A stretch of 64,000 nt of DNA from Marinomonas sp. MED121 (GTDB lineage Bacteria; Pseudomonadota; Gammaproteobacteria; Pseudomonadales; Marinomonadaceae), in assembly GCF_000153025.1 (NCBI RefSeq), contig NZ_CH672433.1, forward strand, positions 1 through 64,000, in the 5' to 3' direction. The position numbers and the translations under genes were made by a program. The notes under the pieces were generated by a model. The model was not told the origin of the DNA, searched no databases, and saw only the letters and a list, made by a program, of their open reading frames with translations. Of this stretch, positions 18,727 through 30,300 are shown one piece after another. Position 1 is the first letter of the stretch. The number at the start of each line of letters is the position of its first letter.

Positions 18727-19257
18727 ATGAGCTACTCACAAATCCCTGCTGGTAAAGATGTACCAAGTGATATTTATGTGACCATTGAAATTCCGGCTCA
18801 AAGTTCGCCGGTTAAATATGAAATTGACAAGGAAATAGACGCACTAATGGTTGATCGTTTTATGGCGGCTCCCATGTTTTACCCTGCAAATTACGGCTAT
18901 ATCAATAATACTCTCGCCGACGATGGCGATGCAGTAGATGTCTTAGTTGTCACCCCTCATCCAATCGTTCCAGGTTCCGTGATTCGTTGCCGCCCAGTTG
19001 CAGTATTAAACATGACTGATGAGGCAGGCACTGACGCTAAGTTGTTAGCAGTCCCCCATGACTCACTGACTAGCCTTTATACTGATATCAAAGATGTGGA
19101 AGAAGTCCCTGAGCAATTGCGTAATCAAATAGAACATTTCTTTGAGAACTACAAAGCCCTAGAGAAAAATAAGTGGGTCAAAGTCGAGGGTTGGGCAAAC
19201 GCAGAAGAAGCTAAGAAGATTATTATTGAAGGTGTAGAAGCATACAATGCGCAATAA
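18727..19257 (+). CDS. ppa: Inorganic pyrophosphatase
   Basis: The cytosolic family I enzyme hydrolyses pyrophosphate to two phosphates, driving biosynthetic reactions. I use the ATG at 18727 (MSYSQIPAG), which follows GGAAG and matches the family start; this gives 176 residues. The metal-binding signature [11 protein letters not shown] lies near residue 65, with KYEIDKE and FYPANYGYI before it and [16 protein letters not shown] near the end. It is a single gene with a strong terminator after it. Confidence 0.97.
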   Translation: MSYSQIPAGKDVPSDIYVTIEIPAQSSPVKYEIDKEIDALMVDRFMAAPMFYPANYGYINNTLADDGDAVDVLVVTPHPIVPGSVIRCRPVAVLNMTDEAGTDAKLLAVPHDSLTSLYTDIKDVEEVPEQLRNQIEHFFENYKALEKNKWVKVEGWANAEEAKKIIIEGVEAYNAQ

Positions 19258-19283
19258 GCACTAAATAAAAATCACTCTCATCA

Positions 19284-19314
19284 TAAAAAAAACCAGCACT
19301 AGGCTGGTTTTTTT
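19284..19314. terminator. Bidirectional intrinsic terminator between ppa and trxB
   Basis: AACCAGC and GCTGGTT (19291-19309) form the stem, flanked by A runs on one side and T runs on the other. It can serve both converging genes. Confidence 0.88.
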
Positions 19315-19338
19315 ATGTACCAAAATGACTAATAAACG

Positions 19339-20301
<963 letters not shown>

Positions 20302-20524
20302 TTAAAGCTAAATCTTGTCGTCGGTAAGTTAAAGTCATTAAAACTATTCGGATTTGATATGAAATGCCTAAGTTCTGAGTTCAACCTATTAAATTGGATC
20401 GTTAGTCTAACCAAATTCGCCTTCTATTATTAGCGAATTTTAACTATTACTGAGATAGTGTTCTTCTATCGTAATTCAAGTCTGTCATAACAGGTTTTAT
20501 CTAATAATCGATAGAAAAGCGACT

Positions 20525-21265
20525 TTAACCGCAAATGACACATTCAGGATCTTGCGTTAAATTGATATCGCGCCAAACACCGTCAAAGCCATCAAACACT
20601 CTCAACTTTGCATGCACAACTTGGCCACATTTAGATAAGATCTTGATAGCATCTAGTGATTGCAAAACGCCAATACTGCCAACCACGGGGCTAATAATGC
20701 CTGATTGAGAGCAATTTAAATTTGTATCATTGAGTTCAGGGTACAAGCACTGGTAACAAATCGTGTCCTCTTTCGAAAATAAGAAAGACTGCACTTGCCC
20801 TTCCCAACGAATGGCAGCACCAGAAACCAGATCTATTTTATATTGGTGGCATAATTTATTAATGATTTGGCGAATTTTGAAATTATCCGTGCAATCTAGT
20901 ACTAGATCATACCCTTGTATTTTTTCAGTTAACGATGCTTCGTCTAAGCGTTGCAACACTACCTCAACCTCGACCTCATCATTCATTTGCGCTATTTGAG
21001 CCTTAGCCGCCAACGCTTTTGGCTGTTGAATGTCATCTTGTCGGTACAAAACCTGTCTTGCAAGGTTACTTAATTCCACCACATCATCATCAACCAAGGT
21101 CATATGCCCTATACCTGCTGCAGCAAGATAGCAGGATGCAATATTTCCTAAACCGCCCATGCCAATAACCATTACCCTTGCTTGCATCAACCTTTGTTGG
21201 CCTTCAATATCGAAATTGGGTAATAAAATCTGCCGACTATATCTATCTAATTGTAATTCGTTCAT
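20525..21265 (-). CDS. moeB: HesA/MoeB/ThiF-family adenylyltransferase (MoeB-like)
   Basis: The 246-residue E1-like enzyme activates the C-terminus of a small sulfur-carrier protein (MoaD or ThiS) with ATP. The nucleotide loop is GMGGLGN near residue 36. RQVLYRQDDIQQPKA and DCTDNF are family motifs, and two Cys pairs (CYQC and the C-terminal CVIC) bind structural zinc. Overall similarity and length favour MoeB in molybdopterin synthesis, but ThiF uses the same fold and no moa or thi genes are next to it. It diverges from gsk. Confidence 0.85.
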   Translation of the reverse strand: MNELQLDRYSRQILLPNFDIEGQQRLMQARVMVIGMGGLGNIASCYLAAAGIGHMTLVDDDVVELSNLARQVLYRQDDIQQPKALAAKAQIAQMNDEVEVEVVLQRLDEASLTEKIQGYDLVLDCTDNFKIRQIINKLCHQYKIDLVSGAAIRWEGQVQSFLFSKEDTICYQCLYPELNDTNLNCSQSGIISPVVGSIGVLQSLDAIKILSKCGQVVHAKLRVFDGFDGVWRDINLTQDPECVICG

Positions 21266-21351
21266 TAAATTGCCATTTTTTTAGGGTAAGCCATATTAGC
21301 CCGACACTATTTTTTGATAAAATGTTTTTTTTCCTATGTCGGATATTGAAC

Positions 21352-22650
21352 ATGAAATTCCCTGGTCGTCGCAAGTTAAAGCATTATTTTCCCGTTTCAC
21401 AACCTAAACCTGCTTTACCTACGTCAGAAGTACAGCCTAACAAAGACACTTATATTGTGGGTCTTGATGAAACCATTGTTGATGTTATCGCAAATGTGAA
21501 TGATGATTTTTTAGCCCGTCATAAGGTCACTAAAGGTTTATCCAATCTAGTGGATCATGATACGGCGACCCAAATCTATGCAGAATTAGTTGAACAAGGC
21601 TCAATCTCTGATCATTTTGCTGGCGGCACCATAGGCAACACCCTGCATAACTATTCGGTACTTGCTGATGATAAGTCTGTTTTATTAGGTGTCATGTCAG
21701 CCAATATTCAGCTAGGCTCACCTGCCTATCATTATATTTGCCATACAAGTAGTAAGGTGGATATGAACCATCTCCAAGGTGTTACAGGTGACATAGGTCG
21801 AGGCATTACCCTGATAACAGAAGATGGTGAACGTACTTTTGCTATTGCGCCAGGTGATATGGATGAGCTCAACAAGCAGCATATTCCTGATGAAATCATT
21901 TCCCATGCGGCCGCATTTGTTGCCTGCGCTTACCCTATTCGCCATCAAGACAAGCCCATACATGAAGCAATGCTAACGGCTATTAAATCTGCCAATAAGC
22001 ATAATGTACCCGTTGTTTTGACTTTGGGCACACAGCATTTGGTGGCGGATAATCGCGAACTACTTATGTCTTTAATCGAAGAGTCGGTTGATGTTTTAGC
22101 GATGAATGAACTAGAGGCTGAAGCTCTGACAGGGTATGACGACCCATTACAAGCTGCAGATTATATTCTGGATTTTGTTGATATGGTGCTTATCACAGCA
22201 GGCCCTCATGGACTCTATCTTTGCGGCCACACCAGTGCAGAGCTTGCACGTGAAACCAGCAATCCCATTAAGTCCGATAGTCTAGAAGACTTTAACCTAT
22301 ACGAATTTAGCCGCCCAATGAAGCGCCGTGATTGCCATGCTCCAATCAAGGTATTTTCTCATATAGACCCTTATATGGGTGGGCCTGAAAACATCAAAAA
22401 CACCAATGGTGCTGGTGATGGTGCCCTATCAGCACTCTTACATGATATCTCAGCTAACTACTTCCACCGTTCAGCCGTGCCTAACTCAAGTAAGCACAGA
22501 GCAGATTTTTTATGCTACTCATCGTTTGCCCAAATCTGCAAATATTCTAACCGAGTGAGTTATGAGATTTTGGCACAAAATGCACCAAGACTTTCACGGG
22601 GACTACCCGAGAGAGAAGACAGCTTAGAAGAAAGCTATTGGGAGAGCTAA
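21352..22650 (+). CDS. gsk: Inosine-guanosine kinase
   Basis: Gsk phosphorylates inosine and guanosine to IMP and GMP in purine salvage. I use the ATG at 21352 because MKFPGRRKLKHYFPV is the family's N-terminus; this gives 432 residues, as in E. coli. PfkB-family motifs are FAGGTIGNTLHNYSVLADD and, near the C-terminus, NTNGAGDGALSALLHD with the catalytic Asp. The last residues SRGLPEREDSLEESYW match E. coli Gsk nearly exactly. The longer frame upstream overlaps the divergent moeB-like gene and is not needed. Confidence 0.96.
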   Translation: MKFPGRRKLKHYFPVSQPKPALPTSEVQPNKDTYIVGLDETIVDVIANVNDDFLARHKVTKGLSNLVDHDTATQIYAELVEQGSISDHFAGGTIGNTLHNYSVLADDKSVLLGVMSANIQLGSPAYHYICHTSSKVDMNHLQGVTGDIGRGITLITEDGERTFAIAPGDMDELNKQHIPDEIISHAAAFVACAYPIRHQDKPIHEAMLTAIKSANKHNVPVVLTLGTQHLVADNRELLMSLIEESVDVLAMNELEAEALTGYDDPLQAADYILDFVDMVLITAGPHGLYLCGHTSAELARETSNPIKSDSLEDFNLYEFSRPMKRRDCHAPIKVFSHIDPYMGGPENIKNTNGAGDGALSALLHDISANYFHRSAVPNSSKHRADFLCYSSFAQICKYSNRVSYEILAQNAPRLSRGLPEREDSLEESYWES

Positions 22651-22677
22651 GCACTTTAATATCAAGCGACCAGAAAC

Positions 22678-22708
22678 AAAAAAACCATGCAATTGCATGG
22701 TTTTTTTG
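22678..22708. terminator. Bidirectional terminator between gsk and cheW
   Basis: AACCATGCAATTGCATGGTT (22683-22702) is a perfect 10-bp palindromic stem, with A runs before and T runs after, placed between two converging genes. Confidence 0.88.
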
Positions 22709-22725
22709 CGAAAAGAAAGCCTTAA

Positions 22726-23232
22726 TTAAAGGGCTTCAATTCCTAAAGTATCATTACTTTCAAAGAATCGATCCAATTCAAGTAAGATAACAAGCTCGTC
22801 ATCTTTTTGATAAACACCTTGAATAAACATGATAGCTTCGTCATTACCGACGCTAGGGCTTTGCTCAATCTCACCTTGATAAAGGTAAAATACTTCCTGT
22901 ACAGCATCAACCAAAAGACCCACTTGCTCATTATCATGCTCGACAATAATAATACGGGTATCATCAGAAATCGTTGCATCAGGTAAGCCAAAACGAACAC
23001 GTGAATCAACCACAGTAACAACATTACCGCGAAGGTTCACAATCCCCATCACATAAGAAGGCGCGCCCGGAACAGGAGCAATTTCACTGTATCTTAAAAC
23101 CTCACGAATTTGCATTACATTAATGCCGTAGGTTTCATCAATTAACTTAAAAGTAAGATATTGTAATAACTCACCTTTGGCATTCTCAGCAACACCTTTT
23201 TTAGAGTCATTTAATGTAGCAATCTCAGACAT
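22726..23232 (-). CDS. cheW: CheW-like chemotaxis scaffold protein
   Basis: The 168-residue protein is a single CheW domain, which couples CheA kinase to chemoreceptors. Visible motifs are YLTFKLIDETYGINVMQIREVL, PSYVMGIVNLRGNVVTVVD and VGLLVDAVQEV. No cheA, receptor or motility gene is nearby, so the partner is elsewhere. The protein has a ~20-residue N-terminal extension before the domain. It has its own 5' region and shares a terminator with gsk. Confidence 0.92.
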   Translation of the reverse strand: MSEIATLNDSKKGVAENAKGELLQYLTFKLIDETYGINVMQIREVLRYSEIAPVPGAPSYVMGIVNLRGNVVTVVDSRVRFGLPDATISDDTRIIIVEHDNEQVGLLVDAVQEVFYLYQGEIEQSPSVGNDEAIMFIQGVYQKDDELVILLELDRFFESNDTLGIEAL

Positions 23233-23332
23233 AGTGACTTCCGTTTTTAAACTAAATAATTAACGTATGCCATTAACAATATACGTAATCTTGGTATTTT
23301 TGTAATGGCATAGCTCAAATTTTAAGTAACAA

Positions 23333-24178
23333 TTAGTTATCTTGCTGGATACCAACAATGGTCCAATTGCTTGACTGTTGCGACATATTTTTCTCTAAGT
23401 GCCAGTACTCAGTACTATCACTTGTGTCTTCACCCTCTTTGATCCAACCTGAGAACTTCAAGGTAATAGAAGAAATAGAGCCTTGGAATTCACCACGAAC
23501 AAGCTCAACATCTAACGAGATAACCTCTGTTTTCGGTTTATCAGCGCCATAGTTAGCACGCTCGGCTTGTAACATAGCCAATAGTTCAGGTGTCACATAA
23601 TCAGCAATTTCTGTGAAGTCATTCTCATCCCATGCTTTTTGCAAAGCGGTGTAATGATTTTTAGCTTCAGCAACAAAAGCAGCCTGATTAAAGTCAGGTG
23701 GTAATTGCATCGCAGGATCTTGTGCTTTAAAAGGGTTCGCAGAAGCATTAGGTGCTTGTTGAAAAGAATCCGCACCTGGCATCTGACGAAACTGTGCATT
23801 ATTCGCCGCAGCTTGTTGACGTTTTGGCGCAATAAAAAACTTGTAGATTAAGAAACCAACAAGAGCAAATAGCAAGATATCGCCAAAGGCGAAACCTTCA
23901 AAAGCACCGCTACCCATCAAGGCAGCAAAGATACCACCAGCCAATAAGCCGCCCATAAGGCCGCCCATCAAGCCACCACCAAAAAGACCACTTTTCTTTT
24001 TAGTCGCTGAACTCGCCGCTGTTGTTGCTTTATTCGCTGAAGTAGATTTAGGCACGGAATAACTCTTACCAAAACTCTTACCACCACCAAACTTTTTCGC
24101 TTCGACATGTGCACTGAAACCACCAAAACCAATGGCCAGTACAAACGCCATAAGGAAAGCGTAAACACTCGTTTTCAT
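23333..24178 (-). CDS. Tim44-like domain membrane protein
   Basis: The 281-residue protein starts with a signal-like helix (cleavage near HVEA), then a Lys/Gly/Ser-rich linker, a glycine-rich segment (GLFGGGLMGGLMGGLL), a second hydrophobic helix (DILLFALVGFLIYKFF, about residues 97-117) and a C-terminal Tim44-like domain (about 150-280; FVAEAKNHYTALQKAWDENDF, YVTPELLAML). Such proteins are common in proteobacteria and their role is poorly known. It lies 15 bp downstream of trpS on the same strand, so the two are probably co-transcribed. Confidence 0.88.
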   Translation of the reverse strand: MKTSVYAFLMAFVLAIGFGGFSAHVEAKKFGGGKSFGKSYSVPKSTSANKATTAASSATKKKSGLFGGGLMGGLMGGLLAGGIFAALMGSGAFEGFAFGDILLFALVGFLIYKFFIAPKRQQAAANNAQFRQMPGADSFQQAPNASANPFKAQDPAMQLPPDFNQAAFVAEAKNHYTALQKAWDENDFTEIADYVTPELLAMLQAERANYGADKPKTEVISLDVELVRGEFQGSISSITLKFSGWIKEGEDTSDSTEYWHLEKNMSQQSSNWTIVGIQQDN

Positions 24179-24193
24179 ACTCTATACTCCAAG

Positions 24194-25204
24194 TTAACTA
24201 AACTTCACCAAACCCATTGATTCTCTCAAAGGGTTTACAATTGATTGAGCTCGGATACGAGCTTTCGCTGCACCAGCTTGTAAGATGTCTTCAATTTCAT
24301 CTGGTGCTGCCATCAAAGCATTATACTTTTCGCGCGCCTCACCTAACTCGTCATTCACTAGGTTAAACAATTCTTTTTTCGCTTCACCCCAAGCAATACC
24401 ATCTAAAAATTTCTGATGCATTGCTGCGGTTTGTTCTTCATTTGCAAAAGCACGATAGATATCAAATACGGTTGAATCATTTGGATCTTTTGCTTCACCA
24501 GGTTCTAGTAAGTTAGTTTTAATCTTGTTAATCGCTTTTTTAAGTTTTTTCTCACCTTCAAAAAGCGGAATAGTATTATTATAACTCTTACTCATTTTAC
24601 GGCCATCAAGGCCTTTTAATAAGGCGGTTTCTGAATCATCAACCACAGCCTCAGGTAAGACTAACTGATTTCCGTATAAATGATTTAAACGGCCAGCGAT
24701 ATCACGCGCCATTTCAATATGCTGAATTTGATCACGGCCAACAGGCACCTTATTGGCATTAAAGGCTAAAATATCTGCTGACATAAGCACTGGATAACAA
24801 AACAGTCCCATGGTGATGCCCAAATCTGCATCTTGCTCCGCATTGACATTCACATCAACCGCACCTTTATAAGCATGAGCACGATTCATTAAGCCTTTTG
24901 CAGTCACACAGGTTAATAGCCAATTGAGTTCAGCAATCTCAGGAATATCAGATTGGCGATAAAAACACACCTTCTCTGGATCAAGACCACACGCAAGCCA
25001 AGTTGCCGCAATTTCTTTACGTGAGCTTTTTACACGCTCTGGGTCCTGACATTTGATCAAAGCATGGTAGTCAGCTAGGAAGAAATATGATTCATTATTC
25101 TCCTGCAAACTTGCTTCAATCGCCGGGCGAACCGCGCCAACATAGTTGCCTAAGTGCGGTGTACCACTGGTGGTAATTCCTGTTAAAACAATCTCTTTAG
25201 CCAT
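24194..25204 (-). CDS. trpS: Tryptophanyl-tRNA synthetase
   Basis: TrpS charges tRNA-Trp with tryptophan. The 336-residue class I synthetase has the HIGH-type motif in [11 protein letters not shown] (residues ~15-25) and the KMSKS loop in [12 protein letters not shown] near residue 203. Length is that of the standard bacterial form. It leads a short unit with the Tim44-like gene. Confidence 0.97.
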   Translation of the reverse strand: MAKEIVLTGITTSGTPHLGNYVGAVRPAIEASLQENNESYFFLADYHALIKCQDPERVKSSRKEIAATWLACGLDPEKVCFYRQSDIPEIAELNWLLTCVTAKGLMNRAHAYKGAVDVNVNAEQDADLGITMGLFCYPVLMSADILAFNANKVPVGRDQIQHIEMARDIAGRLNHLYGNQLVLPEAVVDDSETALLKGLDGRKMSKSYNNTIPLFEGEKKLKKAINKIKTNLLEPGEAKDPNDSTVFDIYRAFANEEQTAAMHQKFLDGIAWGEAKKELFNLVNDELGEAREKYNALMAAPDEIEDILQAGAAKARIRAQSIVNPLRESMGLVKFS

Positions 25205-25367
25205 TATTCCTACTCAGTCACGACAAATGTGCGCCTACCCTAACACAAAACTTGATAATCAAAAATTGCTCAGCTTAGGGTTAGCTATAAATACTGAATA
25301 TTGGGGTTTTAATCTTATAATCAAGTCCCTATAAGATAACCTTTTTATGACCATCATTGATGACGAT

Positions 25368-27326
25368 TTAATGACACCATAACTTATCAATGAGACCCGA
25401 ATGCCTAGCAACACGGGTTTGAATGCCAGTTTTAATGACATCTACAGAAGCCCACAAACTAAAATGCGATTTTGCACGGGTAATACCAGTGTAAATTAAC
25501 TCTTTCGTCATAACAGGGCTTTCATAAGGGGGCAATACAAGCTCGACGTGTTGAAATTCAGAACCTTGAGATTTATGAACAGTCATCACAAAGACGGCTT
25601 CATTTTCACTTAGCCGACTGGGTAAATAAGCTTTAAAGCTGCCATCGGGTAATTCAAACCAAACTCTCATACGCTCTTTATCTTGCTCATCAGGTAAACA
25701 AATACCAATGTCACCGTTAAAAAGCCCTAAATTCGCATCATTACGGGTAATAATGATGGCTTTCCCCGCATACCAGCCTTGAGGGTTAAGCATTCGACCT
25801 CTTTTATAAAAATGCTCTTGTAACTGATGATTAAGCGACTCCACACCATAGTCACCACTTCGAACGGCACATAAGATTTGATAATTTGAAAATAGTTGGA
25901 ATAAAGACTGAATAGAGGCGCCATCGTGTAAAACGCCTTTAACCCCTAACCAATACTTATCATAGCCCTTAGCTAATGCCGCAATGTCTAACCCCTTCTC
26001 AACTTGATCCAATTTTTGCCAAGCCAAGTCTGGGTATTGATCGCCGCTTTGATTGAGAATAGACAAACTTTGCGCAGCGTCACCTAGATTCACAGCACTC
26101 GCTAAATGCCCAATGCCACTATTTTGATCAAAGCGATAACTCTTCACCAATAGAGATAAACTTTGTCGTATAGAAACAGCATGGTTTTCATCATGCTGAA
26201 TTAAATCAGTAAAATCTGTTTGCGTTAACTGACCTAAGCGCTTCGCCCAAGTTTCAGAGAACTGAATAGGCTCTATACCATAAGTCAGATCCGCCAGAAC
26301 ACTGCCGGCTTCAACAGAGGCTAATTGGTCCTTATCACCTAATAAAATTAACCTTGCATTAGGTGGTAAAGCCGCTAACAGCTTAGCCATCATAGGTAAA
26401 TCAACCATAGAGGCTTCATCCACCAGCAGCACATCAAGGTGTAAAGGGTTTTTAGCATTGTGTTTAAAGCCTGATCGCCCATATTCACTGCCTAAAAGAC
26501 GATGTAATGTAGAGGCTTGCTCTGGTATTAGATCAAATACCGCATCATTAAAGTCAGTGCTTTTACGTAGCTTATCCTTGGCCTGAATAATAGATTGCGT
26601 TAAACGTGCAGCCGCTTTACCAGTCGGTGCAGCCAGCTCGATAGTCAAACCTTGAGACAGCGCTTGCGCTTGCCTTGCCAATAGCACTAATAGTTTTGTA
26701 ACTGTGGTGGTTTTACCAGTACCCGGGCCGCCACTAATCACAGAAAAGCTTTGTAAAGCAGCATTGGCGACCGCAATTTTTTGCCAATCAAACTCATTTA
26801 ATGCAGTCTCTCCAGAAGGGAAAAGCTGAGTTAACCAAGCCCCGTCAAAAGCATACGAAGCATGAGACTGGGCTTTTTGAATATACTCAATCACCTGAGT
26901 TTCAAAAGCATAATAACGCGCCAAATAAAGACGCTCACCGTCAAGCACAAATGGCTTACTCAAAGTGGTTACATGTTTTGGGATTAGAGGTTTAGATTCA
27001 ACAAGCTGAACCAAGGGAGATGCCTTTAATGCACACATAAGTTGATCCAAAGAAAAGACATCTAAAGAGTGCAAAGCGCTTTGCCATTGAGATTGAGTCA
27101 CATTGGCAAACGGCGAATCAAATAAGCGCTTAAGGGGTAAACAAGAATGTCCTTGACCTAAATAAAAACTCGTCACTAAAGCGGCAAGCAACACCTCAGA
27201 CCTTTGTTCATGACAATGCCCAGCCAATCTCAGGCAGGTATGTAAATCGAGCTGTCGAATGAGACCTAATGAGGGCCAATGAGCAATTTTTTCAAAAAAA
27301 GATTGCTTGGCTTCTTGTTCAATCAT
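25368..27326 (-). CDS. recD: Exonuclease V subunit alpha (RecD)
   Basis: RecD is the fast 5'-3' helicase of the RecBCD complex. Walker A (GGPGTGKTTTVTKLL) lies near residue 200, with DVLLVDEASMVDL and LLGDKDQLASVEAG after it, and MTVHKSQGSEF and YTGITRAK near the C-terminus (superfamily 1B). I place the start at the ATG at 27326 (MIEQEAKQSFF). The frame is open further, to an ATG at 27428 that would overlap recB by 68 bp; that longer N-terminus looks like a read-through of recB sequence, but a start within the overlap cannot be excluded. Third gene of recC-recB-recD. Confidence 0.93.
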   Translation of the reverse strand: MIEQEAKQSFFEKIAHWPSLGLIRQLDLHTCLRLAGHCHEQRSEVLLAALVTSFYLGQGHSCLPLKRLFDSPFANVTQSQWQSALHSLDVFSLDQLMCALKASPLVQLVESKPLIPKHVTTLSKPFVLDGERLYLARYYAFETQVIEYIQKAQSHASYAFDGAWLTQLFPSGETALNEFDWQKIAVANAALQSFSVISGGPGTGKTTTVTKLLVLLARQAQALSQGLTIELAAPTGKAAARLTQSIIQAKDKLRKSTDFNDAVFDLIPEQASTLHRLLGSEYGRSGFKHNAKNPLHLDVLLVDEASMVDLPMMAKLLAALPPNARLILLGDKDQLASVEAGSVLADLTYGIEPIQFSETWAKRLGQLTQTDFTDLIQHDENHAVSIRQSLSLLVKSYRFDQNSGIGHLASAVNLGDAAQSLSILNQSGDQYPDLAWQKLDQVEKGLDIAALAKGYDKYWLGVKGVLHDGASIQSLFQLFSNYQILCAVRSGDYGVESLNHQLQEHFYKRGRMLNPQGWYAGKAIIITRNDANLGLFNGDIGICLPDEQDKERMRVWFELPDGSFKAYLPSRLSENEAVFVMTVHKSQGSEFQHVELVLPPYESPVMTKELIYTGITRAKSHFSLWASVDVIKTGIQTRVARHSGLIDKLWCH

Positions 27327-27360
27327 TAATAAGGGATCGTTAACTATTAAGGGCGCGGCA

Positions 27361-30300
27361 TTAGAAGAGTTCAATTTGCGGAACCTCCTGTCGAGTTTGA
27401 TTAAACATGTCATCAAGGGCTTGTACATGCTCTTTGCTTAAGCGAGTTTTAAAAACACCGGTTTCATTCATCAGCTTTTGATTAGAAGATTCATCACCCA
27501 CTTTAGACGGGCGCATTCCCCTTAAAAATAAATAACACACGCCACCCACATGCTCATCATAATCGTAATTTGGTAAACGCTGCTTCAAAAGTCGGTGCAG
27601 AGCGAGAGTGTATAGTTGATACTGTAAATCATACCTATGTTCAGCAATGGCCTCAGCCATATGGTGAGCCTGGTAATCGTCATAGCTCATACCGATATGA
27701 TTAGACTTATAATCCAAGACGAAATATTTACCTTCATGCTCAAATAAGAGATCAATAAAGCCCTTTAACATGCCCTTTAAAGGGCGCTCTTGAATGGCAG
27801 GCGCTTTCAAGGAAACCGCATCATATTGTCTGGCGATTTGGTCAAGTTGGCGAGCATTAAAGCCTGCGACAGGCAAAAAGAACTCCATCTCTTTAAAACA
27901 TTTATCCGAAGTTAACCCTAATAAATTTAAACCCGGGTAAAGGGGCGTTTTTAAAATATCTTCTAACCACGCAAACAATACAGTTTGCCATTCTTCATAG
28001 CCTTGATTAATAAAATACTCTGTCATCTTAGCTTGATATTGTGTTTTTAATAAGTCAGCAAAACTGACCTTATCTAACTCACCAAGCAAGGCATTACCTT
28101 CAAGTAAATCATGTAAAAAGGTGCCAGGTTTCGCCCCTTTTGGAAAGGTAAAACAACTAGGCTCTTCATTGTCAAGATCCGTTAATACCGCCTCGTCCAG
28201 CGCTGAGGCTTGCTCTAATATTTCACTGGATACTGTGACAGATTCATCCAGACCTGGCTCTGAGTGCTCTTTTTCTTGCTCACTGGCTAATTCTGCTTGT
28301 TCAACCACCAAAGATGAATAACTACCGACCCACCAATCACGTTCGATATGGCCACTAAAGTGTTGCGCTTTTACCTCATTTTCATCGTCTTCATCAGCCA
28401 CTGAGAATGCATTTAAGGTGAGTAAACTCTGTTCTGAGGCGAGAAGCGTTAAAGCCATTTGCTCATTATCATAAGCTTGAAGAAAGCCTTTCAATTTGGA
28501 CTCTAATTCTCCAAGAGCAACCGCTTTACCCTCACAAAGCAAAGAGCCGACGCCACTTAAATGCAAGTTAAGTTCGGCTTCTTTTGTTTTGGTAGCAGCC
28601 TTACCCACTTGAGCGCAGCCAATAAAGCACGCCTCTCTAGCGCGGGTAAGGGCCACGTAGGCAAGCCTCACCTCCCCTGCATAGAGCTCTTTTTCATGCT
28701 GATTAAGCTGATCTTCATCCGGTACAGGGGCGTAATTCAACTGATGAGTATCATCGTGATACAGAGCATATTTGCCATTAATTCTAAAGGGCGTGAATGC
28801 GAAGGGTAAATAAACAAGGGGGTATTCAAGCCCTTTACTCTTGTGAATCGTGATAATACGTACCAATTCATCATCACTTTCTAAGCGTATTTTCTGCTCA
28901 TCTGAATCACCATTAGGGGTTTGGATAGCAAGCGCCAAATAACGAACAAGACCTTCTTTCGATTCAAACTCTTTGGCTTTTTGTTGTAACTTTTCCCCTA
29001 GGTGTAATAAATCGGTTAATCGCCGCTCTCCCTGCATGCCAGCCAAGAGTTTGGGGGCTAACGAAAGGGCTTGAATTAACGCCCTAATCATTGGCAATAC
29101 ACCATCTTTGTGCCAGATATCAAAATAGGTTTTAAAACGCTCTACCCAATCTTCGTATAAAACATCATCTTGATTAAGAGTATCTAATTCATCCACTTGC
29201 CAACCCAGTAAATGGGTAGCAAGAGCCGAGCGAATAGCAGATTCTTTACCTTGGCTTAATATAGCGTTCAAAATAAGCAAGAGCTCTCTGGCTTCATTAC
29301 TGGCAAAAACCGAGCCTCTATCACTCAAATAAACACTGGCAACCCCTCGAGCACTTAGGGCAGCCTTCATCAATTGCGCCTGACGATAGCCAGAAACCAA
29401 GACAGCAATATCCCCTGAACGTACCGGATTCGATGAAATTAAAGCCTCGCCTTCTTGTGCTTGAATTAAGGTCTGACAAATATGCTCAGCACTTAATTGC
29501 GCCATCTGTATCTGATACTGAGCACTCGACAGCACAGCATCATCACTAAAGCCATCTTCTGCCACCATAAATTGCATCGCCGCTTGCAACTTACCTTTTC
29601 GATAAAATTGACCTTGAGTCTGCCTATCTTCCACTTTTACAAAAGGAATTCCTTCCACCAAGAATGGGTTCCCTTGAGTAGAAAATAGTGCATTAACAGA
29701 CTGAATCATGGCGGCTGATGAACGATAGTTTGTCGCTAAAGAATAGATGGCATCCACTTCCTTTTTAGCCGCCAAATAAGTGTAAATATCGGCCCCACGA
29801 AAAGCATAAATGGCTTGCTTTGGGTCACCAATCATAATTAGCCCTAAGCGATTATTTGCTTGGCTAGCAGGCTGATAAATTTGGCTAAAAATACGATACT
29901 GCACTGGATCTGTATCTTGAAACTCATCAATCATGGCAAGGGGATAAAGCTGTCTTATACGTTTGGCGAGCGCATTATCGGCAGTTTCATCTTGCGCTTG
30001 TATTGCAAGTGCCTGATCTAAGTTCGTTAATAAATCTGTAAAGGTCAGCTTTTGCGTTTGCTGTTTCCAATTAAGTAATCTGACTTGTGTTTGCTGCCAA
30101 AGACTTGCCATCAAAGGCGCTTTTATCTTTTCAACACTTGGATATGAATCAATGAGGTTTGCCACTAACTCAAAAAATGAATGATTAGGCTGGGCGCCAT
30201 TTTTCTTAAGCTGATGAGAATGCTCTCTTGCATTAAACTTTTTGAGTTCAGGCGGCAAGCTGATTGTGTCAGATTGGGCCCAATCTAATATTATGTCAGG

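Noticed and set aside
27326-27428. Longer N-terminus of RecD overlapping recB by 68 bp
   Set aside because: The added residues are read from the recB end in another frame and do not resemble RecD; kept as an alternative only.
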